Assembly (NCBI RefSeq): GCF_030815125.1
Contig: NZ_JAUSWH010000004.1
Span: 62,001-126,000 of the forward strand
Length of the DNA stretch: 64,000 nucleotides
Direction: 5' to 3'
Source of the DNA: Allorhizobium paknamense
GTDB lineage: Bacteria > Pseudomonadota > Alphaproteobacteria > Rhizobiales > Rhizobiaceae
Both the position numbers and the translations under genes were made by a program. Numbering within the stretch: position 1 is the stretch's first letter; each line of letters begins with the position of its first letter. Below, one piece after another: positions 28,571 to 37,939 of this stretch. A model generated the notes under the pieces. The model was given only the letters and a program-made list of their open reading frames with translations, had not been told where the DNA came from and ran no database searches.

Positions 28571-29564
28571 GAGGCCAAAGCGCATGAAAGTGGTGAACAG
28601 GCCCGTGGCCTGAGCCAACGGTGAGATCATCCGCATGCGCAATCGCCCCTGTCAGCCAGCTTTTGGCGGTGCAGACGGCCTGTGCAAGCGTTTTTCCCTT
28701 GGCGAGTTCCGCCGCAATGGCACTGGACAGTGAACAGCCGGTGCCATGGGTGTTCATTGTCGCAACCCTCACGCCTTCCAGCCATAGAGTGTTTGCGTGC
28801 TTCATAGAACCACGCAAACACTCTAGATCTTTACTTTCACGTGTTTCCGGACGGAAAACCGGTTCCCACTTTTCCTGGAAACACTCTTTGTCTCCCCGTG
28901 TTTCCGGACGGAAAACCGGTTCCCACTTTTCCTGGAAACACTCTGGCATCTCATCCGACGTCAGCAGCAGGTCGGGGCTTTCCGGTCCCGGCAGGTGGCC
29001 TCCCTTCATCAGCACCGCCCTTGCCCCAAGTTCCAGCACGGCTTGAGCTTGATGGATCATGGCGGCACGGGTCGTCGCCTCCACCTCACCCAGAATATCG
29101 GCAGCCTCCGGCAGGTTCGGCGTCACAAGGCTTGCCCGGCGCAAAAGCCTGCCCCGCAGCACCGCAACGGCAGCGCCATCCAGCAGCGAAGCACCGCCCT
29201 TGGCGATCATCACCGGATCGAGCACCACGGGAACCTCCGGGTGAGCCTCCAGGCACTCTGCCACCGCCTCGGCGATACCGGCATTGGCGATCATGCCGAT
29301 CTTGACCGCATCCACCCGCACATCCGCAAAGACCGCTTCTATCTGGACCTTCACGAAAGCGGGCTCCAGCGCCGTCACGGCCGTGACCCCGCGCGTATTT
29401 TGCGCCGTCAGTGCCGTCAGCACCGCCATGCCATAGACGCCCCGAGCGCTGAACGCCTTCAGATCCGCCTGAATGCCCGCCCCGCCCGAAGGGTCGGAAC
29501 CGGCAATAGACAGAACATTGGCAATCCTTGAGGAAGGCTGGCTTTCAACTGCGGCGTCATGCAT
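28563..29564 (-). CDS. thiD: Hydroxymethylpyrimidine/phosphomethylpyrimidine kinase with repeat-derived insertion
   Basis: ThiD phosphorylates HMP and then HMP-P for thiamine synthesis. The 333-residue protein begins like ThiD (NVLSIAGSDPSGGAGIQADLK), with VLDPVMIAKGGASLL, AVLMKGGHLPG and THGTGCSLSSAIAAELAKG. The usual family length is near 266-270. The excess is residues ~208-260, which translate a palindrome and two tandem R1 repeats ([15 protein letters not shown] twice, 19-codon period). The frame stays open throughout. The insertion falls in a variable segment before the THGTGC anion-hole motif. A TPP riboswitch precedes the gene. The start is ATG 29564, with GGAGAAG upstream. Function is probably retained, but this is inference. 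Confidence 0.93.
   Translation of the reverse strand: MHDAAVESQPSSRIANVLSIAGSDPSGGAGIQADLKAFSARGVYGMAVLTALTAQNTRGVTAVTALEPAFVKVQIEAVFADVRVDAVKIGMIANAGIAEAVAECLEAHPEVPVVLDPVMIAKGGASLLDGAAVAVLRGRLLRRASLVTPNLPEAADILGEVEATTRAAMIHQAQAVLELGARAVLMKGGHLPGPESPDLLLTSDEMPECFQEKWEPVFRPETRGDKECFQEKWEPVFRPETRESKDLECLRGSMKHANTLWLEGVRVATMNTHGTGCSLSSAIAAELAKGKTLAQAVCTAKSWLTGAIAHADDLTVGSGHGPVHHFHALWPPA
28785..28941. repeat. In-frame repeat cluster inside thiD: palindrome plus two R1 copies
   Basis: A palindrome (28785-28825, arms TAGAGTGTTTGCGTG) is followed by R1 copies at 28841-28884 and 28898-28941. The R1 copies are exactly 57 bp apart, a multiple of three, and both have GTGTTTCC/GGAAACAC ends. The whole cluster is translated as part of thiD on the minus strand with no stop codon in that frame. 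Confidence 0.93.
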
Positions 29565-29626
29565 GGCGCATCTTCTCCGTGGCCGGCACGGAAGACGCCC
29601 ATCTCCGATTCCGAAAGATGATCCGC

Positions 29627-29728
29627 GACTCCCTCCGCCGGCATGATCCGGTTCAGGTTCAAAGGGTGCTTCTCAGCCTGTCGGATCGAGCAGCGAAAAA
29701 AATTCACAATCCGGCGGACGCCCCTGTC
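29627..29728 (-). promoter_or_regulatory. TPP (thi-box) riboswitch controlling thiD
   Basis: Read on the minus strand it starts ACAGGGGCGTCC and contains the nearly invariant CTGAGA, then CACCCTTTGAACCTGA, CCGGATCATGCCGGCG and GAGGGAGTC. These are the two helper helices and pyrimidine/pyrophosphate sensor cores of the TPP aptamer. It lies 62 nt upstream of the thiD ATG on the same strand. The short remaining leader includes the GGAGAAG ribosome site, so control of translation initiation is more likely than termination (inference). Confidence 0.95.
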
Positions 29729-29879
29729 TTGCCTTGTTATGCCAGCTTCCTCGACGCCTGTCATCCTCGCGCGTCGGCAAACGGCATGGAACCGCACAGC
29801 GTGTTTTGACATTAACGGGCATATGTCGGGGTGTGTCCCCGCTCAAATTGTTTTGTCAAAGAGGATTTCCGGACCCGCC

Positions 29880-30716
29880 ATGGGACAGAGAGAAACAGCC
29901 ATATCGCCATCAGCCGCCCCCATCACCCCAGAGACGGGGCTTATCCTGCATCAATGCCTGCGTGAGAGGCCGGACCGCTATGCGCTTTTTCTCGATATTG
30001 ACGGCACCTTGATCGATCTGGCCGCCACACCGGATGGAATTACCGTTCCGGCAGGGCTTGGCGAGGCTTTGGGTTCGGTATCCGCGCGGCTTGGCGGGGC
30101 GCTGGCGCTGGTGACGGGCCGGGGGCTTGCCTATGCGGACCAGCTCTTTGCCCCCCAGCGTTTTCCCCTGGCTGGCCTGCACGGCACCGAACGGCGGGAC
30201 GCGGAAGGCGCGATCTTCCGCGCAGACCCCACGGCCAGCTTCATCAAGGCCAAGGCGCATCTGCGGCAGTCAGCCGAGACGCTTCCCGGCATTCTGATCG
30301 AAGACAAGGGCGCGGCCATCGCCGCCCATTACCGCCAAGCCCCGGTACTGGTCGAAAAGCTGGAAGAGGTGATGACCGAAACCCTGCATCTTGCCGGCAA
30401 GGGCTATGAGTTGCAGCGCGGCAAGATGGTTTTCGAAATCCGCCCGGATATGGCCGACAAGGGCCGTGCGGTGGAGGCGTTTCTGTCTTCCCCGCCCTTT
30501 CAGGGCCGGTTGCCGATCACCATCGGCGACGACCTGACGGATGAAGCGATGTTTGCTGTCGCCAACCGGCTGGGCGGGCTTTCTATCAAGGTGGGAGATG
30601 GCGGCGCGGAGAAAAGCGCCGCCACGCATCAGATTCCGGACCCTGACGCCGTGCGCGCGGTGTTGTTCGCGCTGGCCGGAGAGGTCAGGTCCGCAACAGG
30701 AGAGGCAAGACCATGA
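29880..30716 (+). CDS. otsB: Trehalose-6-phosphate phosphatase
   Basis: OtsB dephosphorylates trehalose-6-phosphate. The 278-residue HAD-fold protein has the nucleophile motif LFLDIDGTLIDLA, the motif-II-like LVTGRGLAYADQLF, HGTERRD, and the motif IV region ITIGDDLTDEAMF. ATG 29880 is chosen (GAGGATTT upstream); the longer frame back to 29643 overlaps the riboswitch region and is not credible. Its stop overlaps the otsA ATG by 4 bp (ATGA), so otsBA is a coupled operon. Confidence 0.95.
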   Translation: MGQRETAISPSAAPITPETGLILHQCLRERPDRYALFLDIDGTLIDLAATPDGITVPAGLGEALGSVSARLGGALALVTGRGLAYADQLFAPQRFPLAGLHGTERRDAEGAIFRADPTASFIKAKAHLRQSAETLPGILIEDKGAAIAAHYRQAPVLVEKLEEVMTETLHLAGKGYELQRGKMVFEIRPDMADKGRAVEAFLSSPPFQGRLPITIGDDLTDEAMFAVANRLGGLSIKVGDGGAEKSAATHQIPDPDAVRAVLFALAGEVRSATGEARP

Positions 30717-32146
30717 GCAGACTCGTCGTCATATCCAACCGTGTTCCCGTTCCCGACAAGAAGAAAGCCGCCCCCGCCGGGGGACTGGCCGTGGCGCTGC
30801 GCGCCGCCCTTTCCGAACGCGGCGGCATCTGGCTGGGCTGGTCCGGCAATTCCAGCGGCGACGAAAACCCGGGTGATCTTTCCATTCTGGAAGACGGCAA
30901 TATCACCTATGCGCTGACCGATCTGACCGACCGCGACGTCGAGGAATATTACCACGGCTTCGCCAACCGGGTGCTCTGGCCGATCTGCCATTACCGGCTG
31001 GATCTGGCCGATTACGGCCGTAAGGAAATGACCGGCTATTTCCGCGTCAACCGCTTCTTTGCCGAGCGGCTGGTGCCGATGCTCAAACCCGACGATACCA
31101 TCTGGGTGCATGACTATCACCTGATTCCGCTGGCCAGCGAATTGCGGCAGATGGGTGTGAAGAACCGCATCGGCTTCTTCCTGCATATTCCGCTACCGCC
31201 CGCCGATGTGCTGTTTGCCATGCCGGTGCATGAAGAGATCATCCGCGCGCTGGCCCATTACGACCTTGTGGGGTTCCAGACCGATCACGATCTGGCCAAT
31301 TTCGTTGGCGCGCTGGAGCGGGAGGGCATTGGCCGTTCACTGGGCAATGGTCGTCTTGCCTCCTTCGAGCGGCGCTTCCGCGGCGGCCATTACCCGATCG
31401 GCATCGAAACGGCGGCCTTTGCCGGCTTCGCCGAAAGGGCTGCCCATAACAGCATGGTGCGGCGCGCTCGCGACAGCATGGCTGACCGGCCGCTGATCAT
31501 CGGCGTGGACCGGCTGGATTATTCCAAGGGCCTGACCCAGCGCATCGACGCTTACGAGCGCTTCATCCTGGAAAATCCCAGGCATCAGGGCAATGTGACC
31601 TATCTTCAGGTCACGCCGAAATCCCGCTCGGAAGTGCCGGAATACGAGGCCATGCAGCGCACCGTGGCCGAGCAGGCGGGCCGGGTCAATGGCGCCTTGG
31701 GCACGGTGGACTGGGTGCCGATCCGCTATATGAACCGCTCGGTAGCGCGTCCGGTGCTGGCAGGGCTTTACCGGCTTGCCCGCGTCGGCCTGGTCACGCC
31801 GATGCGCGACGGCATGAATCTGGTGGCGAAGGAATATGTGGCGGCGCAGGACGGGGAAAACCCCGGGGTGCTGGTGCTATCGCGCTTTGCCGGTGCGGCC
31901 CGTGAAATGAGCGGCGCGCTGCTGGTCAACCCCTACGATATCGAAGGCACGGCCAATGCCATTGCGCGTGCTATCGACATGCCGCTCGATGAGCGCAAGG
32001 CCCGCTGGCGGCAGATGATGGACCACCTGCTGGAACATGATGTCACCCGCTGGTGTGACGATTTCCTGCGCGACCTGACCGAGGAAGAGCAGGCGGGCGA
32101 TCATCCGGAGCCGGTAAACTGGCTGCGCAGCCACGCACAGAGGTGA
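30713..32146 (+). CDS. otsA: Trehalose-6-phosphate synthase
   Basis: OtsA joins glucose from UDP-glucose to glucose-6-phosphate. The 477-residue GT20 protein begins [25 protein letters not shown] with the substrate-binding loop. It has [33 protein letters not shown] and the nucleotide-binding [21 protein letters not shown] precedes the start. Its 3' end overlaps the convergent LysR gene by 46 bp. Trehalose is an osmolyte, so adjacency to choline-sulfate genes suggests an osmoadaptation region (inference). Confidence 0.96.
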   Translation: MSRLVVISNRVPVPDKKKAAPAGGLAVALRAALSERGGIWLGWSGNSSGDENPGDLSILEDGNITYALTDLTDRDVEEYYHGFANRVLWPICHYRLDLADYGRKEMTGYFRVNRFFAERLVPMLKPDDTIWVHDYHLIPLASELRQMGVKNRIGFFLHIPLPPADVLFAMPVHEEIIRALAHYDLVGFQTDHDLANFVGALEREGIGRSLGNGRLASFERRFRGGHYPIGIETAAFAGFAERAAHNSMVRRARDSMADRPLIIGVDRLDYSKGLTQRIDAYERFILENPRHQGNVTYLQVTPKSRSEVPEYEAMQRTVAEQAGRVNGALGTVDWVPIRYMNRSVARPVLAGLYRLARVGLVTPMRDGMNLVAKEYVAAQDGENPGVLVLSRFAGAAREMSGALLVNPYDIEGTANAIARAIDMPLDERKARWRQMMDHLLEHDVTRWCDDFLRDLTEEEQAGDHPEPVNWLRSHAQR

Positions 32147-33015
32147 TCGGCACCCGCCGATCTCTGCCGGGGCGGCAAAAGCCAGTAGCCGCGCCCGGCT
32201 TTCTCCACCTGCGGCCCGGCTTTGACCAACAGCCCTGCCGCCAGCAATTCATCCACCAGCCCCATCCAGCCCAGCGCCACGCCCTGTTCGGCAATAGCGG
32301 CCTGCACCACCAGCGCATAGGTGTTGAAGCGCAGTTCTCCAACTGCAATTCCAGCGGCGGGGCGCAGGCCCGTTGCGTCGAAATAGGCAGCCCAGTCGAA
32401 CCAGGGTGCGGCGCGCTCCACATCAAGATGCAGCAGCCTCGGCCCCTCAGGATGCGGAGTGCCCGCCGGGTCGTCCAGCGTCCCATGCCGCGTGAACCAG
32501 CCGGGGCTGCACACCGGCACCACCCGCTCCGGCAGCAGCAAGGTGCCATGGCTCGCAAATTCCTCCGCCGTGCCGAAGACCACCGCCACCTCACCGGCCT
32601 CGGACAGATTGTGCTGGGTGCGCTGGGTGGCGACAATCTGGATATCCATGTCGGGATGGGCGTCGCGGAAGATCTGCATGCGCGGCATCAGCCAGAGCGA
32701 GGAAAAGGCATAATCGGTCTTTACCCTGAGCACCGGCCTCTCACGCCTTGCCCGGAAGTTTGCCGCCAGCGCATCCATATCCTCCACCGCCTTTGAGACG
32801 GCCTCGAACAATTGCTGTCCCTCGTCCGTCAGGGACACACCGCGATGCTGGCGGATGAGAAGCCCTACCCCCAGCGCCTCTTCCAGCTGGCGGATCTGAT
32901 AGGAGACAGCAGGCTGGCTGAGCCCAAGGCTTTCGGCGGCGGCAGACAGCGTCTTCAGACGCCCGACCTCCCGGAATACCCGCATCCAGCCCAGATCGAG
33001 AGCGCGCTCTGCCAT
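32101..33015 (-). CDS. LysR family regulator of choline-sulfate utilisation (putative)
   Basis: The 304-residue protein has an N-terminal winged helix-turn-helix (LKTLSAAAESLGLSQPAVSYQ, then RQLEEALGVGLLIRQHRGV) and a LysR effector-binding domain. It is divergent from choX-betC, the usual place for the choline-sulfate LysR activator. It may bind choline, choline sulfate or betaine; this is inferred from context. The 3' end overlaps otsA convergently. The promoter region to choX holds an R1 repeat. Confidence 0.85.
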   Translation of the reverse strand: MAERALDLGWMRVFREVGRLKTLSAAAESLGLSQPAVSYQIRQLEEALGVGLLIRQHRGVSLTDEGQQLFEAVSKAVEDMDALAANFRARRERPVLRVKTDYAFSSLWLMPRMQIFRDAHPDMDIQIVATQRTQHNLSEAGEVAVVFGTAEEFASHGTLLLPERVVPVCSPGWFTRHGTLDDPAGTPHPEGPRLLHLDVERAAPWFDWAAYFDATGLRPAAGIAVGELRFNTYALVVQAAIAEQGVALGWMGLVDELLAAGLLVKAGPQVEKAGRGYWLLPPRQRSAGADHLCAWLRSQFTGSG

Positions 33016-33097
33016 AAATTTTCTTTATCCCTGCAATCGAAAAACACCGCCTTCACAGGCCTCCTGTGGTGGCATTTCAATAAGATTTATGAATAGA

Positions 33098-33140
33098 GCA
33101 TTTCCAGGAAAAGTGGGAACCGGTTTTCCGTGCGGAATGC
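33098..33140. repeat. R1 repeat copy between the LysR gene and choX
   Basis: The copy has a GCATTTCC left end and GGAATGC right end (one base short of the usual GGAAATGC). It lies only 27 bp upstream of the choX ATG and therefore within the choX leader or overlapping its promoter; the Shine-Dalgarno AAGGGGAAG follows the repeat directly. Confidence 0.88.
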
Positions 33141-33167
33141 GTAAAGAGAGATAAAGGGGAAGCGCAC

Positions 33168-34118
33168 ATGAAAACTGCCCATGCTTCGCTCCGGCTTCTT
33201 GCCGGCCTGTTCCTGTCCATTGCCGCAACCGGCGCCGCTGAGGCTGCCGATGCCCCGGCCTGCAAGACGGTTCGGCTTTCCGATCCCGGCTGGACGGATA
33301 TTACCGCGACCAACGGTGTGGCGTCCGCCCTCATGGACGCGCTCGGCTACCAGCCGGATGTGAAGACGCTTTCCGTGCCCATCGGGTATCAGTCGATGAA
33401 GAATGGCGAGATCGACGTCTTCCTCGGCAACTGGATGCCTGCGCAAAAAGCCTTCCGCGACGATCTCGACAAGGCCAAGGCAGCAGACGTGCTGGGCCGG
33501 AACCTGGAAGGGGCCAAGTTCACCCTGGCCGTGCCGCAATATGTGGCGGACAAGGGCATTCATGATTTTGCCGATCTGGCGAAGAATGGCGACAGCTTTT
33601 CCCGCAAGATCTACGGCATCGAGCCCGGCGCACCCGCCAATGCCAATATTCAGAAAATGATCGACGCCAATGATTTCGGCCTCAAGGGCTGGGAGGTGGT
33701 GGAGTCCGGCGAGCAGGCCATGCTGGCGCAGGTCAAGCGCGCCGAACAACAGAAGGAAAACATCGTTTTCCTGGCCTGGGCGCCGCATCCGATGAACAGG
33801 GATTTCAAGATCGCCTATCTCTCCGGAGGAGATGCCTATTTCGGCCCGAATTTCGGCGGCGCCGAAGTCTATACGCTGGCCCGCAGCGGCTGGGCGCAAC
33901 AGTGCCCGAATGCTGCAACGCTATTCAAGCAGCTCCGCTTTGAAATCGGCATGGAAAACGAGCTGATGGGCGATATTCTTGGCGGCACCGATGCCAAGGC
34001 GGCGGCAAAATCCTGGCTCAAGGCCCATCCTGCCGTGATCGAACCCTGGCTGAAGGGTGTGACGACGCTCGATGGCAAGCCCGGTCTGGCCGCCGTGAAA
34101 ACCGCAATCGGACTTTAA
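33168..34118 (+). CDS. choX: Choline ABC transporter substrate-binding protein
   Basis: The 316-residue secreted protein has a signal peptide (LLAGLFLSIAATGAAEA, cleavage about residue 26). It has an OpuAC-type betaine/choline-binding fold: VRLSDPGWTDITATNGVAS, EIDVFLGNWMPAQ, IVFLAWAPHPMN and YFGPNFGGAEVYTLAR. It should deliver choline to an ABC permease, but no choW/choV genes are adjacent. It precedes betC by 8 bp, so the two are co-transcribed. AAGGGGAAG lies upstream of the ATG. Confidence 0.93.
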   Translation: MKTAHASLRLLAGLFLSIAATGAAEAADAPACKTVRLSDPGWTDITATNGVASALMDALGYQPDVKTLSVPIGYQSMKNGEIDVFLGNWMPAQKAFRDDLDKAKAADVLGRNLEGAKFTLAVPQYVADKGIHDFADLAKNGDSFSRKIYGIEPGAPANANIQKMIDANDFGLKGWEVVESGEQAMLAQVKRAEQQKENIVFLAWAPHPMNRDFKIAYLSGGDAYFGPNFGGAEVYTLARSGWAQQCPNAATLFKQLRFEIGMENELMGDILGGTDAKAAAKSWLKAHPAVIEPWLKGVTTLDGKPGLAAVKTAIGL

Positions 34119-34126
34119 GCTTATCG

Positions 34127-35641
34127 ATGCCGCAGCCGAATATTCTCATTCTCATGGTGGACCAGTTCAACGGAACGCTGTGTCCCGATGGCCCTGCCGG
34201 TTTTCTCCATGCCCCGGCGCTCAAAAAACTGGCGGAGCGCTCTGTGCGCTTTGCCAACACCTATACCGCAAGTCCGCTTTGCGCCCCGGCCCGGGCGTCC
34301 TTCATGTCCGGGCAGTTGCCGAGCCGCACCCGCGTCTACGACAATGCTGCGGAATTTGCCTCCGACATCCCGACCTTCGCCCATCACTTGCGGGCGGCGG
34401 GCTACCAGACGGCGCTCTCCGGCAAGATGCATTTCGTCGGGCCGGACCAGCTGCACGGCTTCGAGGAAAGGCTGACCACCGACATCTACCCCGCTGATTT
34501 CGGCTGGACACCGGATTACACCAAGCCCGGCGAGCGGATCGACTGGTGGTATCACAATCTCGGTTCCGTCACCGGCGCGGGCGTGGCCGAAATTACCAAC
34601 CAGATGGAATATGATGACGAGGTGGCCTATCACGCCACCCGCAAACTCTACGATCTGTCGCGGCGGCAGGATGAGCGGCCCTGGTGCCTTACCGTCAGCT
34701 TCACCCATCCACATGATCCCTATGTGGCGCGGCGGCGCTTCTGGGACCTCTATGCGGATTGCGAGGCGCTGGAGCCTGAGGTCGTCGCAATCGATTTCGA
34801 GGCGCAGGACCCGCATTCGAAGCGGCTGATGGAAGCCTGCGATTTTCGCGCCTTCGACATTAAGAAGGAGGATGTGCGCCGCGCAAGGCAGGGCTATTTC
34901 GCCAATATTTCCTACGTGGACGAAAAGATCGGCGAGATCCTCGATGTGCTGGAACGCGGAAGGATGGCGGACAACACCATCATCCTCTTCGTCTCCGACC
35001 ATGGCGACATGCTGGGCGAGCGCGGCCTTTGGTTCAAGATGAACTTTTTCGAAGGCTCGGCCCGCGTGCCACTGATGATTGCCGCACCGGGCTGGACACC
35101 GGGCCGGATCGACCAGCCGGTCTCGACGCTGGATGTCACGCCGACGCTTGCCGGCCTTGCAGGTCTTGACCTTGCCTCGCTGGCCCGCTGGACGGATGGC
35201 GAGGATCTCGCCCCGCTCGCCACGGGCAAGGGCAGCCGCAGCGCCGTGCCGATGGAATATGCGGCGGAAGGATCCATCGCCCCGCTGATCGGCCTGCGCG
35301 ACGGTCGCTACAAGCTGACACTCTGCGAGGCCGACCCGCCCCTGCTGTTCGATCTGGAAAACGACCCGAAGGAACTGACCAATCTCGCCGCAGACCCCGC
35401 CCATGCTGAAACACTGGCGCGGATGACGGCGGCGATGCGCGCCCGCTGGGATCTTTACCGCTTTGACGACGCCGTGCGGGAAAGTCAGGCGCGGCGCTGG
35501 GTGGTCTATCCGGCGCTGCGCAACGGGGCCTATTTCCCCTGGGATTACCAGCCGCTGCAAAAGGCCTCGGAGCGCTACATGCGCAACCACATGGACCTCA
35601 ACGTGCTGGAGGAAAACCAGCGCTATCCGCGCCGGGACTAG
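34127..35641 (+). CDS. betC: Choline-sulfatase
   Basis: BetC hydrolyses choline-O-sulfate to choline and sulfate, feeding glycine-betaine synthesis. The 504-residue sulfatase has NILILMVDQFNGTLCPDG with the metal-binding Asp, the sulfatase motif CAPARASFMSGQ (Cys about residue 52 is the formylglycine precursor; CxPxR) and SDHGDMLGERG. The long C-terminal extension (YFPWDYQPLQKASERYMRN) is typical of choline-sulfatases. The start is ATG 34127; its ribosome site is weak, suggesting coupling to choX. The TAG stop coincides with the first bases of an R3 repeat. Confidence 0.95.
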   Translation: MPQPNILILMVDQFNGTLCPDGPAGFLHAPALKKLAERSVRFANTYTASPLCAPARASFMSGQLPSRTRVYDNAAEFASDIPTFAHHLRAAGYQTALSGKMHFVGPDQLHGFEERLTTDIYPADFGWTPDYTKPGERIDWWYHNLGSVTGAGVAEITNQMEYDDEVAYHATRKLYDLSRRQDERPWCLTVSFTHPHDPYVARRRFWDLYADCEALEPEVVAIDFEAQDPHSKRLMEACDFRAFDIKKEDVRRARQGYFANISYVDEKIGEILDVLERGRMADNTIILFVSDHGDMLGERGLWFKMNFFEGSARVPLMIAAPGWTPGRIDQPVSTLDVTPTLAGLAGLDLASLARWTDGEDLAPLATGKGSRSAVPMEYAAEGSIAPLIGLRDGRYKLTLCEADPPLLFDLENDPKELTNLAADPAHAETLARMTAAMRARWDLYRFDDAVRESQARRWVVYPALRNGAYFPWDYQPLQKASERYMRNHMDLNVLEENQRYPRRD

Positions 35642-35744
35642 AGCGCTTTTCGATCTGATTGCCTCAGATCGGCGCTCTAATCTTTTCTTTTTGAAGCATA
35701 ATCTTGATCGATCCTCGTTTCACTCCGGTCGGATTATGCTCTAA
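35639..35744. repeat. R3 repeat filling the gap between convergent betC and prfC
   Basis: The module begins TAGAGCGCTTTTCGATCTG and ends GGATTATGCTCTA, inverted relative to the copy at 17355. It spans precisely from the betC TAG (35639-35641) to one base before the prfC stop on the other strand (35745-35747). The internal hairpin GATCTGA/TCAGATC and the T-rich TTTTCTTTTT could serve as a terminator for betC. Confidence 0.88.
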
Positions 35745-37328
35745 TCACGCCGCTTTCGCGACGTGATATTCCTTGATGGCGGCCATCTTGATGGCCGGAT
35801 AACGTTCCGATTCATAGCGCAGGGAAAAACTGTCCTGCGCCATGAACACGGGATCACCATCGAGATCTCGGCAGAGATTGCCGCGCTGGACATTCAGGAA
35901 CTTTTCAAGCTCGGCGGGCTGGTCGCAGGAAATCCAGCGGCAGACCGAAAAGCGCGACATTTCGAACGACACCGGCAGGCCATATTCCGCCGAAAGCCGC
36001 TCCTTCAGCACGTCAAGCTGCAGCGCACCGACGACGCCGACAATGGCCGGTGAGCCGTCTTCCGGCTGGAAGAGCTGCACCACGCCCTCTTCCGCCATCT
36101 GTTGCAGGGCCTCCTTGAGCTTCTTCGCCTTCATCGCATCTTCCAGCCGCACACGGCGCAGGATTTCCGGCGAGAAGTTCGGCACGCCCTGGAAGACGAG
36201 CGCTTCGCCTTCCGTCAGCGTATCGCCGATGCGCAACGTGCCGTGGTTCGGGATGCCTACCACGTCACCGGCATAGGCGGTATCGGCCAGTTGCCGCTGC
36301 GAGGCAAAGAAGAATTGCGGCGCGGTCAGGCCCATCTGCTTGCCGGTGCGGGCAAGCCGCGCCTTCATGCCGCGCTCCAGCTTGCCGGAGCAGATGCGGG
36401 CAAAGGCGATGCGGTCACGGTGGTTCGGGTCCATATTGGCCTGGATCTTGAAGACGAAGGCCGTCATCTTTTCTTCCGCCGCATGCACCTTGCGGATATC
36501 GGCCACCTGATCGCGCGGCGGCGGCGCAAAGGCCCCGAGCGCGTTGATGAGATCACGTACCCCGAAATTCCGCAGCGCCGAGCCGAAGAAAACCGGCGTC
36601 ATATGGCCTTCGAGAAAAGCCTGCACATCGAAGGGGCGGCAGGCTTCGCGGGCCAGTTCCAGTTCCTCGATAAAGGCTTCGCGCTCGTTTTCCGGCAGAT
36701 GCTCGGCCACGCTCTGCGGACCGTTGACGGCAAGGCCTTCCACCTGCGTGTCATTGCCCCGGAAGGTGTTTTCCTTGAGATTGTAGGAGCCGCAGAAGGT
36801 CTTGGACCGCCCCACCGGCCAGGTAACGGGGGCGGTGTCCAGCGCCAGCTTTTCTTCCACCTCATCGAGAATCTCGAAGGGATCGCGGCTTTCCCGGTCC
36901 ATCTTGTTGATGAAGGTGATGATCGGAATGTCACGCATGCGGCAGACTTCGAACAGCTTCAGCGTGCGCGGCTCGATACCCTTGGCGGCGTCGATGACCA
37001 TGACAGCGGCATCGACGGCGGTCAGCGTGCGGTAGGTGTCGTCGGCAAAGTCCTCGTGACCGGGCGTATCGAGAATATTGTAGACCTTGTCGTCATATTC
37101 GAAGGTCATCACCGAGGTCACGACGGAGATGCCGCGCTCGCGCTCGATCTTCATCCAGTCGGATCGCGTCTGGATACGGTCCTTCTTGGCCTTGACCTCA
37201 CCGGCGAGCTGGATGGCGCCGCCGAACAGCAGCAGCTTTTCGGTGAGCGTGGTTTTACCGGCGTCCGGGTGGGCAATGATGGCAAAGGTGCGGCGGCGGG
37301 CGACCGCTTCTGCGAGCGTCTCGGGCAT
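35745..37328 (-). CDS. prfC: Peptide chain release factor 3
   Basis: RF3 is the GTPase that recycles RF1/RF2 after termination. The 527-residue protein has G1 [19 protein letters not shown]3 [16 protein letters not shown] and G4 FINKMDRE, followed by EF-Tu-like domains II and III ending [17 protein letters not shown] lies upstream of the ATG. It is monocistronic, convergent with betC and divergent from dut. Confidence 0.97.
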   Translation of the reverse strand: MPETLAEAVARRRTFAIIAHPDAGKTTLTEKLLLFGGAIQLAGEVKAKKDRIQTRSDWMKIERERGISVVTSVMTFEYDDKVYNILDTPGHEDFADDTYRTLTAVDAAVMVIDAAKGIEPRTLKLFEVCRMRDIPIITFINKMDRESRDPFEILDEVEEKLALDTAPVTWPVGRSKTFCGSYNLKENTFRGNDTQVEGLAVNGPQSVAEHLPENEREAFIEELELAREACRPFDVQAFLEGHMTPVFFGSALRNFGVRDLINALGAFAPPPRDQVADIRKVHAAEEKMTAFVFKIQANMDPNHRDRIAFARICSGKLERGMKARLARTGKQMGLTAPQFFFASQRQLADTAYAGDVVGIPNHGTLRIGDTLTEGEALVFQGVPNFSPEILRRVRLEDAMKAKKLKEALQQMAEEGVVQLFQPEDGSPAIVGVVGALQLDVLKERLSAEYGLPVSFEMSRFSVCRWISCDQPAELEKFLNVQRGNLCRDLDGDPVFMAQDSFSLRYESERYPAIKMAAIKEYHVAKAA

Positions 37329-37414
37329 GGGTCTGCAATATCCTTGTGAATTGGGCGTTATCTAGCCTTTCAGAGCCGATTATGCAATTGAGGAGCGCAA
37401 ATAAGGAAAGCGCC

Positions 37415-37879
37415 ATGACCGATGTGATTGCCCCCCGCCTCCTCCTCCAGCGCCTGCCGCATGGCGAAGGACTGGACCTGCCCGCCTATGAAACCGCAGG
37501 GGCCGCAGGCATGGACCTTCGCGCCGCCGTGGCGGAAGAGGCACCGCTGACGCTTTCTCCCGGCAAGCGGGCGCTGGTGCCCACCGGCTTCATCCTGGAA
37601 ATTCCCGAGGGCTTCGAGGCGCAGATCCGTCCGCGCTCCGGCCTTGCCTTCAAGCATGGCATGACCTGCCTCAATACGCCCGGCACCATCGATAGCGATT
37701 ATCGCGGTGAGGTGAAGGTGCTGCTGATCAACCTCGGTGAGGAGGATTTCACCATCACCCGCGCCATGCGCATTGCCCAGATGGTGATTGCGCCGGTCAC
37801 GCAGGTGCGCGTGGCCGAGGTCGGCGAAACCACGGATACGGCACGCGGAGCAGGCGGTTTCGGCTCCACCGGCGTGTAG
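37415..37879 (+). CDS. dut: Deoxyuridine 5'-triphosphate nucleotidohydrolase
   Basis: dUTPase converts dUTP to dUMP and limits uracil in DNA. The 154-residue protein shows the trimeric family motifs: [39 protein letters not shown] and the C-terminal GAGGFGSTG arm. ATG 37415 ([18 protein letters not shown] upstream) is chosen over the frame from 37346. In many rhizobia dut follows coaBC; here coaBC is 13 kb away. Confidence 0.96.
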   Translation: MTDVIAPRLLLQRLPHGEGLDLPAYETAGAAGMDLRAAVAEEAPLTLSPGKRALVPTGFILEIPEGFEAQIRPRSGLAFKHGMTCLNTPGTIDSDYRGEVKVLLINLGEEDFTITRAMRIAQMVIAPVTQVRVAEVGETTDTARGAGGFGSTGV

Positions 37880-37939
37880 TGTTCTCTTGCCGCAGCAGCC
37901 CCTAACAGATAGATTTGAATGACCTGATAAAGGTGTCTT

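Noticed and set aside
28785-28941. thiD as a pseudogene
   Set aside because: The reading frame is continuous through the inserted repeats, all kinase motifs are intact, and the riboswitch and ribosome site are present.
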